A stretch of DNA of 64,000 nt from Lyngbya sp. HA4199-MV5 (lineage in GTDB: Bacteria > Cyanobacteriota > Cyanobacteriia > Leptolyngbyales > Leptolyngbyaceae). Shown here piece by piece: positions 35,618 through 44,513 of the stretch (position 1 is its first letter; each line of letters begins with the position of its first letter). The stretch covers positions 1-64,000 of the forward strand of contig JAHHHL010000011.1 in assembly GCA_019359375.1 (NCBI GenBank), given 5' to 3'. The translations under genes were made by a program, and so were the position numbers. Under the pieces are notes generated by a model that ran no database searches, had not been told where the DNA came from, and was given only the letters and a program-made list of their open reading frames with translations.

Positions 35618-36448
35618 TTAAGAGGCGAGATTGGCAATCTGTAGCCCCATCACGAGCAGCATTGCCACGATCGCCCCAATCAACGTGTTCAAAATATTCA
35701 CCACTTCGTTGGTCAACCACTCAAAGCGGTGTTGCAACGTTGCCCCAATGACGCTTTCTAGATTTGTCGCCACAAAGGCGGCTACCACGCAAATAACCAC
35801 CTGCCAGAGCGGAATCAGTCCGACACCCCAACCCACCAGCGCGATCGCCACCGATCCTACGATCCCTGCCAGCGTGCCTTCCAAACTCACCGCTCCCTCG
35901 GTGCCACGCGGTACGGGCTTGAGTGTGGTGATCAAAAATGTCCGCTTGCCATACGCCTTGCCAATTTCGCTAGCGCAAGTATCCGCCAACTTGGTACTGA
36001 AGCTTGCCACGTAGCCTAAGAGCAACAGTGCCACAAGCCACCCCATTTCAGCAGTAGGAAAGAACAGAGAGAACCAGAAACTGCCGATCGCGCACAACGC
36101 TCCTGTTAACGCCGATCCCCACACGTTCTCTGGACCGCGCGCGCCCGATCGCTTCTCCGCAATGCCCGCCGCTTCTTTTTGTGCCATCCCCACTCGCGTC
36201 ATCGCCGATCCCACCACGAAGTAGAATGCGACAACAGCATATCCCTGCCACCCTAAGGAAACCCATATCAGTACGCCTAAAATCCAGGCGTGGATAATGC
36301 CAGCCGGGGTCAAAAGTTTTTTGGGTAGGAACCAGACGATCGCCAGCAGAGCGGTATTCAGGACAACTGCAAAAACCACAAGAATTAGGGAGGTAAAAGA
36401 CAAGGATATCCCATCAAGGATAGAGGATAAAGGCAGAGGAATCGTCAA
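35618..36448 (-). CDS. DUF92/TIGR00297 membrane protein (VTE6-like)
   Basis: A 276-residue protein with six to seven hydrophobic segments. Family landmarks include ARGPENVWGSALTGALCAIG, KLADTCASEIGKAYGKRTFLITT and VPRGTEGAVSLEGTLAGI, matching the DUF92 family. Plant VTE6 and its Synechocystis counterpart of this family act as phytyl-phosphate kinase in the chlorophyll-phytol salvage route to tocopherol and phylloquinone. The same role is likely in this photosynthetic host but is inferred. It sits between two copies of the double-hairpin element, one after its stop and one before its start. Confidence 0.85.
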   Translation of the reverse strand: MTIPLPLSSILDGISLSFTSLILVVFAVVLNTALLAIVWFLPKKLLTPAGIIHAWILGVLIWVSLGWQGYAVVAFYFVVGSAMTRVGMAQKEAAGIAEKRSGARGPENVWGSALTGALCAIGSFWFSLFFPTAEMGWLVALLLLGYVASFSTKLADTCASEIGKAYGKRTFLITTLKPVPRGTEGAVSLEGTLAGIVGSVAIALVGWGVGLIPLWQVVICVVAAFVATNLESVIGATLQHRFEWLTNEVVNILNTLIGAIVAMLLVMGLQIANLAS

Positions 36449-36517
36449 CGATCGCCGTCAAGAGAGAAACCAGATAAAGATTGCAGCACATCATGATGGA
36501 AGAATGCTAAAACCGTT

Positions 36518-36647
36518 CTAGGGCGCGTCATCAATTTAGCTCGAAAGCTTGTGGTATCAGTATTGTCGCGCCCGTCCCAATAAACAAGCCAGGGGCTGGA
36601 ACCCTTGCTGCAAGTTGTGTGTAGCCGTAATTGATGACAGCCCCTAG
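36518..36647 (+). repeat. Double-hairpin dispersed element, copy 4
   Basis: A full copy, CTAGGGCGCGTCATCAATT to TAATTGATGACAGCCCCTAG. It occupies the divergent promoter region between the DUF92 gene (start 36448) and the small membrane protein (start 36675). Confidence 0.92.
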
Positions 36648-36674
36648 TTAAAGCCTTGGAACCTTCACTCAGTC

Positions 36675-37001
36675 ATGATCCGTGTCAGTATGAATACCTT
36701 CAGGAAAACGGTCGGCTATCTGGGTCTCGTCTTAAGCGTGAGCGTCTGTGTGGGAACCCTTGGGATGCTTTTCTTGGCACCAAGCCCACCCAAAGAAGCG
36801 GTTCGGTTTGAGGGGTTTGCTGCTGAAAATACAAGCATGGTGATGCGAAACGGCTCTCTAGAATTGACTGAAGGCGAATCGCTATCAACGAACCAACCGC
36901 TTGTCTGGCAGCTTCGCAACACGGTTTTAGGAACTTATTTCGTCTTCACATTGCTTGCTTCCGTCCTCCTGCTACGCCAATCAACGTCTTCACCCAAGTA
37001 G
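36675..37001 (+). CDS. Small two-span membrane protein of unknown function
   Basis: A 108-residue protein. It has one hydrophobic segment at about 12-34 (VGYLGLVLSVSVCVGTLGMLF), a polar loop of about 45 residues, and a second span at about 84-101 (GTYFVFTLLASVLLL). Both ends should face the same side. I do not recognise the family. An ATG five codons in (36690) is an alternative start. It begins 27 bp after repeat copy 4 and ends 33 bp before the VOC gene, so the two may be cotranscribed. Confidence 0.6.
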   Translation: MIRVSMNTFRKTVGYLGLVLSVSVCVGTLGMLFLAPSPPKEAVRFEGFAAENTSMVMRNGSLELTEGESLSTNQPLVWQLRNTVLGTYFVFTLLASVLLLRQSTSSPK

Positions 37002-37034
37002 GAATGCGAAAACGTTTCACCCCCCATCTTCTTT

Positions 37035-37469
37035 ATGCCTCCCCTCTTTCACCTCTCCTTCCCGGTCAGCAATATTCCCCAGACGAAAGCTTTCTATGCT
37101 AATGGTTTGGGTTGCGGCGTTGGGCGCGAAAATCCAGAGTCCGTCATTCTCGATCTGTACGGGCATCAACTCGTTGCCCATGTGGTACACGAGCCGCTGA
37201 CACCACAAGAAGGCATCTATCCCAGACACTTTGGGTTGATTTTTACGGCAGAAGCTGAGTGGGAAGCGTTGTTGGAGCGATCGCGCCAGCACAACCTGAC
37301 CTTCTATCAGCAGGCAAAACATCGGTTTCCAGGCTTGCCGCTAGAGCATCGCACATTCTTCCTCCAAGACCCGTTTTACAACCTGATGGAGTTTAAGTTT
37401 TACCGCCATCCCGAAGCGATTTTTGGGAGCCATGACTTTACTCAGATTGGTGACACCGTTGGGGTTTAA
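37035..37469 (+). CDS. VOC (glyoxalase/dioxygenase superfamily) protein
   Basis: A 144-residue vicinal-oxygen-chelate protein. The first beta-alpha-beta module starts LFHLSFPVSNIPQTKAFYA and the second ends FFLQDPFYNLMEFKFY, with the metal-ligand positions (His6 region, Glu in MEFK) retained. GLIF and PGLPLEHRTFF fit the fold. The substrate is not predictable. It lies just downstream of the small membrane protein, with a strong inverted repeat after its stop. Confidence 0.85.
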   Translation: MPPLFHLSFPVSNIPQTKAFYANGLGCGVGRENPESVILDLYGHQLVAHVVHEPLTPQEGIYPRHFGLIFTAEAEWEALLERSRQHNLTFYQQAKHRFPGLPLEHRTFFLQDPFYNLMEFKFYRHPEAIFGSHDFTQIGDTVGV

Positions 37470-37500
37470 GAACGAGAACAAAAGAAAATTGGTCATTCTG

Positions 37501-37570
37501 TAGGGGCTTAGCATGCGGATGAAACCCTCTGCCATCATCGAAAGCATACCTGCCGCATGCTAAGCCCTTA
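37501..37570. repeat. GTAGGGG-type inverted-repeat element
   Basis: Eighteen-base arms (TAGGGGCTTAGCATGCGG, 37501-37518; CCGCATGCTAAGCCCTTA, 37553-37570) pair with one mismatch around a 34-base loop. It lies between convergent genes and may serve as a two-way terminator. It belongs to the same family as 40597-40667. Confidence 0.8.
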
Positions 37571-37581
37571 CGATTGGCTTT

Positions 37582-38037
37582 TCAAAGCGACTCTAACCCA
37601 ACCAAATCGGTGAACCCAACCAAATCGGTGTTGCTGCCTTTGAAGAAGACGGAGAACGCACGATCGTTCGTAAGCCAGTAATCCACCGTCGATCGCAGAA
37701 TATCCAATGCCACCAGCCACTCGGAGGAGTCGGCTTGGGCGAAGCGATCGGGCTGGTCGTACAGCAAAACAATGCGATCGCCGTTCAGCCAATCCAGATC
37801 GGTCAGGCAATCTTCCAGAGCGTCCCAGTTTTGCCCAAAGTAGTCTGGAAAGGACATGGCAGTTGCGATCGCCTGTAGAAATTCTGTTTTATCGCTGATC
37901 CCTGCACCATTGAGGTAAAACAGGCGGGCACCCTGCTTCTGGCTCAAGGTGACGAGTGCATCGGTGCTAATGGGCGTTTCCAGCGTGTAGAGTCCAGGGC
38001 TAGACGTACCGTTGAGAACGGCGATTAGTTTTTCCAT
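37582..38037 (-). CDS. Barstar-family ribonuclease inhibitor
   Basis: A 151-residue protein. The central part is the barstar fold: GISDKTEFLQAIATAMSFP, then the signature DYFGQNWDALEDCLTDLDW, with the acidic helix that blocks RNase active sites in the Bacillus pair. Barstar itself is about 90 residues; here a 25-residue N-terminal addition and a longer C-terminus are present, the latter lengthened by an 18-bp tandem duplication (repeated LVGFTD). It starts 2 bp after the stop of the secreted RNase gene, the order of a toxin-immunity pair. It is expected to protect the producing cell in the cytoplasm. Confidence 0.88.
   Translation of the reverse strand: MEKLIAVLNGTSSPGLYTLETPISTDALVTLSQKQGARLFYLNGAGISDKTEFLQAIATAMSFPDYFGQNWDALEDCLTDLDWLNGDRIVLLYDQPDRFAQADSSEWLVALDILRSTVDYWLTNDRAFSVFFKGSNTDLVGFTDLVGLESL
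37595..37630. repeat. 2 x 18-bp perfect tandem duplication in the barstar gene
   Basis: The unit AACCCAACCAAATCGGTG occurs twice without a spacer, in frame, adding six residues near the C-terminus of the barstar-like protein. Confidence 0.92.
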
Positions 38038-38039
38038 CG

Positions 38040-38486
38040 TTACTGCACCCTCACGAATGTGGCGTAGTGGTCGCCAGTATAGTAGATTTCACCTCCCTGC
38101 CCTGTGACGATCCGCCGCGCCCCACGATGCCTTACTCCTGGCGTTTTCACGGTGTATTCCTGGTAATAGCCTGTCGCTGCCTGTGGTAGCTGTCGTTCTC
38201 GATTGCGGAACACCGTCCCGTCTTTGGGGTAGGGATACGGACCGCCCTGCCTGATTAAGTTGATGGTTGATCGCGCTTCGGGTGGCAAGCGATTGATAGA
38301 CACAACCGGAATCGAAGCAGCGTTACGGGCGACGATCGTCGTCTGGTGCTGCACGGTTTGACTTTGATTTTGTTCTGGTTGTGCATTGACTTGCAAAACC
38401 GTTGTCAAACTCACCAAAGCAAGCACTGCTACAAACAAACCGACGTGGCGACGCATCCGTCTTACAAAGTGCTGACGAACAGACAT
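38040..38486 (-). CDS. Secreted guanyl-specific ribonuclease (RNase Sa/barnase type)
   Basis: A 148-residue protein. The signal peptide has a very basic n-region (MSVRQHFVRRMRRH), a hydrophobic core (15-31) and a cut near VNA35. After a short Gln-rich linker the catalytic domain (about 62-147) follows the microbial RNase N1/T1/Sa family: LPPEARSTINLIRQGGPYPY, DGTVFRNRE, and the catalytic triad Glu110 (YYQEYTV), Arg124/125 (RGARRIV) and His140 (GDHYATF). It should cut single-stranded RNA after guanosine outside the cell. ATG 38486 is chosen over the upstream open frame because it starts the signal peptide. It precedes its barstar-like inhibitor by 2 bp. Confidence 0.88.
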   Translation of the reverse strand: MSVRQHFVRRMRRHVGLFVAVLALVSLTTVLQVNAQPEQNQSQTVQHQTTIVARNAASIPVVSINRLPPEARSTINLIRQGGPYPYPKDGTVFRNRERQLPQAATGYYQEYTVKTPGVRHRGARRIVTGQGGEIYYTGDHYATFVRVQ

Positions 38487-38751
38487 GGTGTACTCAGTGA
38501 GGCAAAGGAAAAAACGTGCTGTTGCTAAAATAACCCTGTGAACGAGCGATCGCCCTATTCTGTAATGTGGCTTCATGCACCATGCCAGGTCTACCCCTGA
38601 CCCAATCGCCCGATGTTCTGGGAGAATGAGATTGGGCGCAGCAGTCATCCCAACACAACCGTCCTGACTCTGCTAACCCGTCATAGCCAACGTTGAATGC
38701 TGACCGCTGAATACTAACAGCTAATCGCCCTTTTCCTTGGAAGCACCGAGC

Positions 38752-40479
38752 ATGTCTGAACCCTCTTCGCCCGCATCATCTTCACCTGAGACTCTTTTGG
38801 CAGAGAACCTGAGAAGTCGAGCTGTGACTCAGGGTGTGCAACGATCGCCCAACCGCGCCATGTTAAGAGCCGTGGGCTTTAAGGATGAGGATTTTACGAA
38901 ACCGATCGTCGGCATTGCCAGCGGACATAGCACCATTACCCCCTGCAACATGGGCATTGAGCCGTTAGCCAAGCGGGCAGAAGCAGGCATTCGCGGCGCG
39001 GGTGGCATGCCCCAAACGTTCGGCACTATCACCGTGAGCGATGGGATCTCGATGGGCACCGAAGGCATGAAATATTCGCTGGTGTCGCGGGAAGTCATTG
39101 CGGATGCGATCGAAACGGCGTGCAGCGCTCAGAGTATGGATGGCGTGCTGGCGATCGGTGGTTGCGACAAAAATATGCCCGGTGCGATGCTGGCAATGGC
39201 GCGGATGAATATTCCTGCCATCTTTGTGTATGGCGGCACCATCAAGCCAGGTCATTTTAATGGGTGCGATCTCACGGTGGTTAGCTCCTTTGAAGCCGTG
39301 GGACAGTACAGCGCAGGCAAAATTCCTGAGGCAGAACTGCTGGCAGTCGAACGCAACGCCTGTCCGGGTGCGGGTTCCTGCGGTGGCATGTACACCGCGA
39401 ACACCATGTCCTCTGCCTTTGAAGCGATGGGCATGAGCCTGATGTACTCCTCCACAATGGCAGCAGAAGATGCGGAAAAAGCTGATAGCGCGGAGAAATC
39501 TGCCATCACGCTGCTGGATGCTATTCGTCATCAGCGTTTACCCCGTCACATCATCACCCGCAAGTCCATTGAGAACGCGATCGCGGTGATTATGGCGATC
39601 GGCGGCTCGACCAATGCGGTGCTACACTTTTTGGCGATCGCTCATGAGGCTAACGTGCCCCTCACCCTCGACGACTTTGAAACTATGCGGGGTCGCGTGC
39701 CTGTTCTCTGCGATCTCAAGCCCTCTGGTCGCTACGTCGCCACCGATTTGCACAAAGCAGGTGGCATTCCCCAGGTGATGAAAATGCTGCTGGCTCACGG
39801 GTTGCTTCACGGCGATTGTTTAACCATCACTGGAGAAACCGTTGCTGAAGTGCTCAAAGACATTCCCGATGAGCCTCGTTCCGATCAGGATGTGATTCGC
39901 CCCTGGGACAAGCCGTTGTATGCCCAGGGACACCTGGCGATCTTGCGCGGCAATCTGGCAAGCGAAGGAGCCGTTGCCAAAATCACTGGAGTCAAAAATC
40001 CTCAAATTACGGGATCCGCTCGTGTGTTTGAATCCGAAGAAGCCTGTTTGGACGCGATCCTGGCAGGCAAAATCAGTGCAGGCGATATTCTCGTCATCCG
40101 CTACGAAGGACCCAAAGGTGGTCCCGGCATGCGCGAAATGTTGGCACCTACGTCTGCCATCATTGGTGCGGGGCTGGGCGATTCTGTGGGACTCATTACT
40201 GATGGTCGCTTTTCGGGTGGCACCTACGGGATGGTCGTGGGTCATGTGGCTCCGGAGGCATACGTGGGCGGCACGATCGCCCTGGTGCAAGAAGGCGACT
40301 CCATCACGATCGATGCTCACGCCCGTCTGCTGCAATTGAATGTGGCGGATGCGGAGATCGATCGTCGTCGCGCCCAATGGCAAGCACCCAAACCTCGTTA
40401 CACGGCTGGAGTGCTGGCAAAATACGCCAAACTCGTTTCTTCCAGCAGTGTTGGTGCCGTGACTGATTTGCATCTATAA
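38752..40479 (+). CDS. ilvD: Dihydroxy-acid dehydratase
   Basis: A 575-residue IlvD/Edd family enzyme, the third step of valine, isoleucine and leucine biosynthesis (2,3-dihydroxy acid to 2-keto acid). The iron-sulfur ligands are in [13 protein letters not shown] and [18 protein letters not shown], with the proposed catalytic Ser in [19 protein letters not shown]. The length is normal. The N-terminus ([14 protein letters not shown]) is low complexity before the conserved [23 protein letters not shown] 38752 is preferred over TTG 38737. It is a single-gene unit. Confidence 0.96.
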   Translation: MSEPSSPASSSPETLLAENLRSRAVTQGVQRSPNRAMLRAVGFKDEDFTKPIVGIASGHSTITPCNMGIEPLAKRAEAGIRGAGGMPQTFGTITVSDGISMGTEGMKYSLVSREVIADAIETACSAQSMDGVLAIGGCDKNMPGAMLAMARMNIPAIFVYGGTIKPGHFNGCDLTVVSSFEAVGQYSAGKIPEAELLAVERNACPGAGSCGGMYTANTMSSAFEAMGMSLMYSSTMAAEDAEKADSAEKSAITLLDAIRHQRLPRHIITRKSIENAIAVIMAIGGSTNAVLHFLAIAHEANVPLTLDDFETMRGRVPVLCDLKPSGRYVATDLHKAGGIPQVMKMLLAHGLLHGDCLTITGETVAEVLKDIPDEPRSDQDVIRPWDKPLYAQGHLAILRGNLASEGAVAKITGVKNPQITGSARVFESEEACLDAILAGKISAGDILVIRYEGPKGGPGMREMLAPTSAIIGAGLGDSVGLITDGRFSGGTYGMVVGHVAPEAYVGGTIALVQEGDSITIDAHARLLQLNVADAEIDRRRAQWQAPKPRYTAGVLAKYAKLVSSSSVGAVTDLHL

Positions 40480-40530
40480 CGGTGAAAGAGGGGAGAGGAG
40501 AGAGGCACCAGAGTTCAGGGTGATATAAAT

Positions 40531-40780
40531 AAGACTTACGCAAACCCCGGAGTTTTTGACCAAGGATCGTGGCTTTATTAAGGTGTAATTCTCTGTGTAG
40601 GGGCGTGGCATTCGGTAAAAAGTCCTTACCTTCGCCCAAAGCCATCTGCCGAATGCCGCGCCCGTACAACTAGAAGGCTGAGGTTGTCGAAGTTATTTAA
40701 TTCACAATCCTAAGCATCAAGCACCGTAACCAATGTAGTCGCTTAAACCTCCGAGGTTTTGGTCAAAATGTGTAAGTCTT
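40531..40780. mobile_element. Composite MITE-like element with a nested hairpin
   Basis: The ends are inverted repeats: AAGACTTACGCA (40531-40542) and TGTGTAAGTCTT (40769-40780), each followed inward by diverged TTTGACC and CCTCCGAGG-type sequence. The same inner sequence recurs at 60388-60432. Between them lies the GTAGGGGCG-type hairpin at 40597-40667. It carries no coding capacity, so a passive transposable element is the simplest reading. Confidence 0.55.
40597..40667. repeat. GTAGGGGCG-type inverted-repeat element
   Basis: Nineteen-base arms (GTAGGGGCGTGGCATTCGG, 40597-40615; CCGAATGCCGCGCCCGTAC, 40649-40667) pair with two mismatches. It is nested in the larger inverted-repeat element 40531-40780 and related to 37501-37570. 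Confidence 0.8.
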
Positions 40781-40917
40781 GACAAACGTCTCAACAGCTT
40801 ATGAAGGCAAGATCTAGATCCTGTGCCTGTCAAGCGGCAAAGAGGCGTTTGCAAAAGCGGGCTGTGAACCGCATCTCGACACGATCGTCTTAGGGTTGCC
40901 ATTTAACCCCCTCCGCC

Positions 40918-40976
40918 TCCCATACCCTTCTCCCTTCTGCCTCCTGCCCTCTGCCCTCTGCCTCCTGCCAATCAGC
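40918..40976. repeat. CTGCCTC/CTGCCCT heptamer tract
   Basis: CTTCTGCCTCCTGCCCTCTG-like units, the reverse complement of the AGGCAGA tracts found elsewhere. It ends about 16 bp before the start codon of the PAS kinase. With the element at 40531-40780 it fills most of the 512-bp gap between ilvD and the kinase. Confidence 0.75.
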
Positions 40977-40991
40977 ACCTCATAATGCTAT

Positions 40992-43900
40992 ATGGACAAT
41001 TCTGTCGGCTGGTTAGACGCTAGTAGCCAACTGCAAACGATCGACCGCCTGTCTTTTGCACTGGATGCCGTTGATGAGGCGATCGTCTGGACAGATGCAC
41101 AGGGGCATATTCAGTGGTGTAATGCCGCTTTTGAGCGCCTGACCAGCCAGACAGCAGCAGCATTGGCAACCCAGCCCTTACTAGCGGTGCTGCCCCTGAT
41201 GGTGGAAGGAAACCCACTGCCACGATCGCGGCATCCCGTGCATCTGGGGCTGACACTGCAACAACCTCAGGCGGGACAGTACGAGCTTCATCAGCACGAT
41301 CGCACCGTGAGGCTTACGATGACCGTTACATCGTTGCCCTGTGCTGAGCACGATCGCATCCCACAGGGCGTGATGGTGGTACTGCGGGATGTGACAAGGC
41401 AACCAAGCGATGTGCCATTGTCGGCACCATCAGATCCGGAGCCTAACGATACCGAAGCTGCCCATCCTATCGCACTCAGCGGTGCTAGCACATGGATGAC
41501 AGCCATCCTCCAGAGCCTTCCTGATGTCTTCTATGTGTTGGATGAAAACTGGTGCTTTACCTACGCCAATCATCATACTGAACAGCTTTTACAGCGATCG
41601 GGGGCAGAATTGTTTGGCAAGCACATTTTTACGTGTTTTCCAAAAGCCTCCGATGCACGCAGTCACACCCAGTACCCTTGGGCAGTCGAAACCCAGAGCA
41701 TTGCAACGTTTGAGTCATTTTATGTGCCCTTCAACGCCTGGTTTGAAGTGCGGATCTATCCCATTGGTAAGGCGCTGGCAGTCTACGCGCAAAACGTCAA
41801 CCAGCGTAAACTGGCTGAGCTAGAGCACCAAGAAACTGAAAAGGCTTTGCGCGAAAGCGAACAATGGTTTCGTAGCGTGTTTGATTCTACAGCCGTTGGC
41901 ATGGTTGTGGCAGCTCCCGATGGCTCCGTGTTGCAGACAAACGCTGCCTATTGCCAGATGTTGGGCTATACTTCAGCCGAACTGGCAACTAAAATCTGTC
42001 AGCAACTGGTTCATCCCGACGATTTTGAACGGGGCGTGGAGCCACTCAAACAACTCCTGGCAGGAGAACGTTCGGCTTACCATACAGAACGGCGCTACTT
42101 TCACAAACAGGGGCACACCGTTTGGGGCTTGGTCAGCATCTCCACCGTGCGCGATGAGCAACAGTCGCCGTGTTATGTGGTGTATCAGGTGCAAGACATT
42201 GGCGATCGACAAGCCGCGCTCCACGAACTCAAGCAGACAGAAGCAGCCCTGCGCGAAAGTGAAACCAGACTGAGACTCGCGCTGGATTCAGCCCAGATGA
42301 GTACTTGGGACTGGAACGTCTTAACGAATGAGGCTGTGTATTCAGGTAATCTGGATCCTGGCTTTAATCTACCATCCGAACCGCAAAGTGCGGCTTTGGA
42401 ATCCTTTCTAAGTACGGTTTACCCAGACGATCGAGACTACCTGAAGGAAGCGGTAGCACTTGCTTTGAATGGTGCGGACTATAATGCTGAATTTCGAGTG
42501 ATGTGGTCAGATGGCACGCAACACTGGGTTGCCAGCAGGGGAAAAACCTATTTCGACGAGCAAAGCAACCCTATACGGATGCTGGGAGTATTGCGAGATA
42601 TTACCGCTTATAAACAGTCAGAGTTGGCGCTGCAACAGTTGAATCAAGAGCTAGAACAGCATGTCCAACGGCGGACGGCACAAATTGAGCAGGTGAATCA
42701 GCAGTTACAGCGGGTGATCGCGTCTCACCAGCAAACCGAAGCAGCCCTGCGACAGAGTGAAGAGCGGTTTCGCATCATTTTTGACTACGCCCCGATCGCC
42801 ATCAGCCTCGCAGATGTTCACACTTACCACATTGTTAAGGCTAATCGAGCGCACCACGAGTTACTCGGCTATAGCAAAACCGACCTGGAAACGTTGACCC
42901 ACGTTGACATCACTCACCCCAATGATGCAAGCAAAAACCTGCACCAGATCCAGCAATTGCTAGACGGAAAGATCACTCGCTTTCAAATTGAAAAACGCTT
43001 TGTGAAGAAGACCGGGGAGTGGATCTGGGCCACCTTGACCGTTGCCCTGATCAGTGATCCTGATGGTCGCGCTTACACGATGGGTATGCTTGAGGACATT
43101 ACCGATCGCAAACGCGCCGAAGAAACGTTGCGTGACAATCAGCGCTTTCTGCAACTGGTCATCGATAGTGTTCCTAACCGCATTTTTTGGAAAGATAAAG
43201 AGCTACGCTATCTCGGCTGTAATCGTCAGTTTGCGATCGACGCAGGCGTAGCCACCCCCGAAGACATCATCGGCAAAACCGATTTTGAACTCCCGTGGGT
43301 TGTGCATGCAGAACGTTGTCGGGTAGAGGACTTGCAAGTACTTACATCACAGCAGCCAATGCTCGACGCAGAAGGAATCCTGGTGAGGATAGGGGGAGAA
43401 CACCGCTGGATCAGAGCAAGTAAAGTGCCGCTCTATGATCAAAGCGGTTCAGTTATCGGTATTTTAGGCACCTATGAAGATATCACAGAGCGTAGGCAAA
43501 CAGATCAGGCGCTGAGACTCACTCAATTCTCCATTGATCGAGCCGTTGATCCGATTTGGTGGGTCGAGTCTGATGGCTCCATTCATTATGTCAACGATGC
43601 CGCTTGCCGCGACCTAGGTTATCCGCGTGACGAAACGATTGGTAAACGCGTATCTGATTTGAATCCAGATCTTCCAGCCGAAGACTGGTCTGACCATTGG
43701 CAAACAATCAAAGCCTTGGGTGCGCTGACGTTTGAGACACGCGTCCAAGCAAAGGATGGCACCTTCTTTCCAGTTGAAGTGACCGCCAATTACATCGAAC
43801 TGCATGGTAAAGAGTATCACTGTAGTTTCGTGCGAAATATTACCAGACGCAAGCAAGCAGAAGCCCAGTTGAGAGCCTCACTCGCCGAAAAAGAAGCCCT

Positions 43901-44507
43901 CCTCAAAGAAGTTCACCACCGCGTTAAAAACAACTTGCAAATGGTCTCCAGCCTGCTCAATTTGCAACTGGATACCATTCAAGATCCCCATGTGCAAGCA
44001 CCGCTTCAAGATAGCCAGCGTCGCATTAAAGCAATGGTACTGGTACACGAACGGCTTTATCGCTCTGACCAGTTAGAGACAGTAAACTTTTCTGACTACG
44101 TGCATCATTTAGTGACGGATCTCATTCATTCTTATAGTGCCGACTCGGAGAAGATCCGTCTGACATTCGAGCTAGCGCCGCTTGAGTTGCCGCTTAGCGC
44201 TGCTATTCCATGTGGGTTGATTATCAATGAATTAATTACCAATGCCTTGAAACACGCGTTTCCGAGCGATCGCCCAGGCGAAATTTGCATCTCTTTTTCG
44301 GTGCCTACCCTCGATCAGTGTCTACTGGTTATTGCCGACGATGGAGTTGGGTTTCTTGCCTCAATGGCTTCAGTTGATGCCGCACAGCACACAAATTCGC
44401 TGGGTCTTCAGCTTGTACACGCGTTTGGACAACAGCTACGAGGCACGATTAAGCTAGATTGCAGCTACGGCACCCGCTTTGCACTTTCATTCCCTTACCC
44501 AAGCTAG
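40992..44507 (+). CDS. Multi-PAS sensor histidine kinase (HisKA_2 type)
   Basis: A 1171-residue protein without a signal peptide or clear membrane span, so probably a cytoplasmic sensor. Six to seven PAS modules fill residues 15-960, most followed by a PAC motif (VLRDVT, QNVNQRKLAE, VQDIGDRQAAL, VLRDITAYKQ, MLEDITDRKRAE, TYEDITERRQ, FVRNITRRKQAE), and a coiled coil near 555-590. The kinase core starts at about 965: LLKEVHHRVKNNLQMVSSLL with phospho-acceptor His975/976, typical of HisKA_2 kinases, then a HATPase with NELITNALKHAF and DDGVGF. No haem or chromophore-binding Cys is evident, so the signal is unknown. The next gene starts 6 bp later. Confidence 0.9.
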   Translation: MDNSVGWLDASSQLQTIDRLSFALDAVDEAIVWTDAQGHIQWCNAAFERLTSQTAAALATQPLLAVLPLMVEGNPLPRSRHPVHLGLTLQQPQAGQYELHQHDRTVRLTMTVTSLPCAEHDRIPQGVMVVLRDVTRQPSDVPLSAPSDPEPNDTEAAHPIALSGASTWMTAILQSLPDVFYVLDENWCFTYANHHTEQLLQRSGAELFGKHIFTCFPKASDARSHTQYPWAVETQSIATFESFYVPFNAWFEVRIYPIGKALAVYAQNVNQRKLAELEHQETEKALRESEQWFRSVFDSTAVGMVVAAPDGSVLQTNAAYCQMLGYTSAELATKICQQLVHPDDFERGVEPLKQLLAGERSAYHTERRYFHKQGHTVWGLVSISTVRDEQQSPCYVVYQVQDIGDRQAALHELKQTEAALRESETRLRLALDSAQMSTWDWNVLTNEAVYSGNLDPGFNLPSEPQSAALESFLSTVYPDDRDYLKEAVALALNGADYNAEFRVMWSDGTQHWVASRGKTYFDEQSNPIRMLGVLRDITAYKQSELALQQLNQELEQHVQRRTAQIEQVNQQLQRVIASHQQTEAALRQSEERFRIIFDYAPIAISLADVHTYHIVKANRAHHELLGYSKTDLETLTHVDITHPNDASKNLHQIQQLLDGKITRFQIEKRFVKKTGEWIWATLTVALISDPDGRAYTMGMLEDITDRKRAEETLRDNQRFLQLVIDSVPNRIFWKDKELRYLGCNRQFAIDAGVATPEDIIGKTDFELPWVVHAERCRVEDLQVLTSQQPMLDAEGILVRIGGEHRWIRASKVPLYDQSGSVIGILGTYEDITERRQTDQALRLTQFSIDRAVDPIWWVESDGSIHYVNDAACRDLGYPRDETIGKRVSDLNPDLPAEDWSDHWQTIKALGALTFETRVQAKDGTFFPVEVTANYIELHGKEYHCSFVRNITRRKQAEAQLRASLAEKEALLKEVHHRVKNNLQMVSSLLNLQLDTIQDPHVQAPLQDSQRRIKAMVLVHERLYRSDQLETVNFSDYVHHLVTDLIHSYSADSEKIRLTFELAPLELPLSAAIPCGLIINELITNALKHAFPSDRPGEICISFSVPTLDQCLLVIADDGVGFLASMASVDAAQHTNSLGLQLVHAFGQQLRGTIKLDCSYGTRFALSFPYPS

Positions 44508-44513
44508 GTAACG

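Noticed and set aside
39820-40473. 217-codon open frame antisense to ilvD
   Set aside because: It lies wholly within a certain gene on the other strand, with His/Arg-rich composition and no family features.
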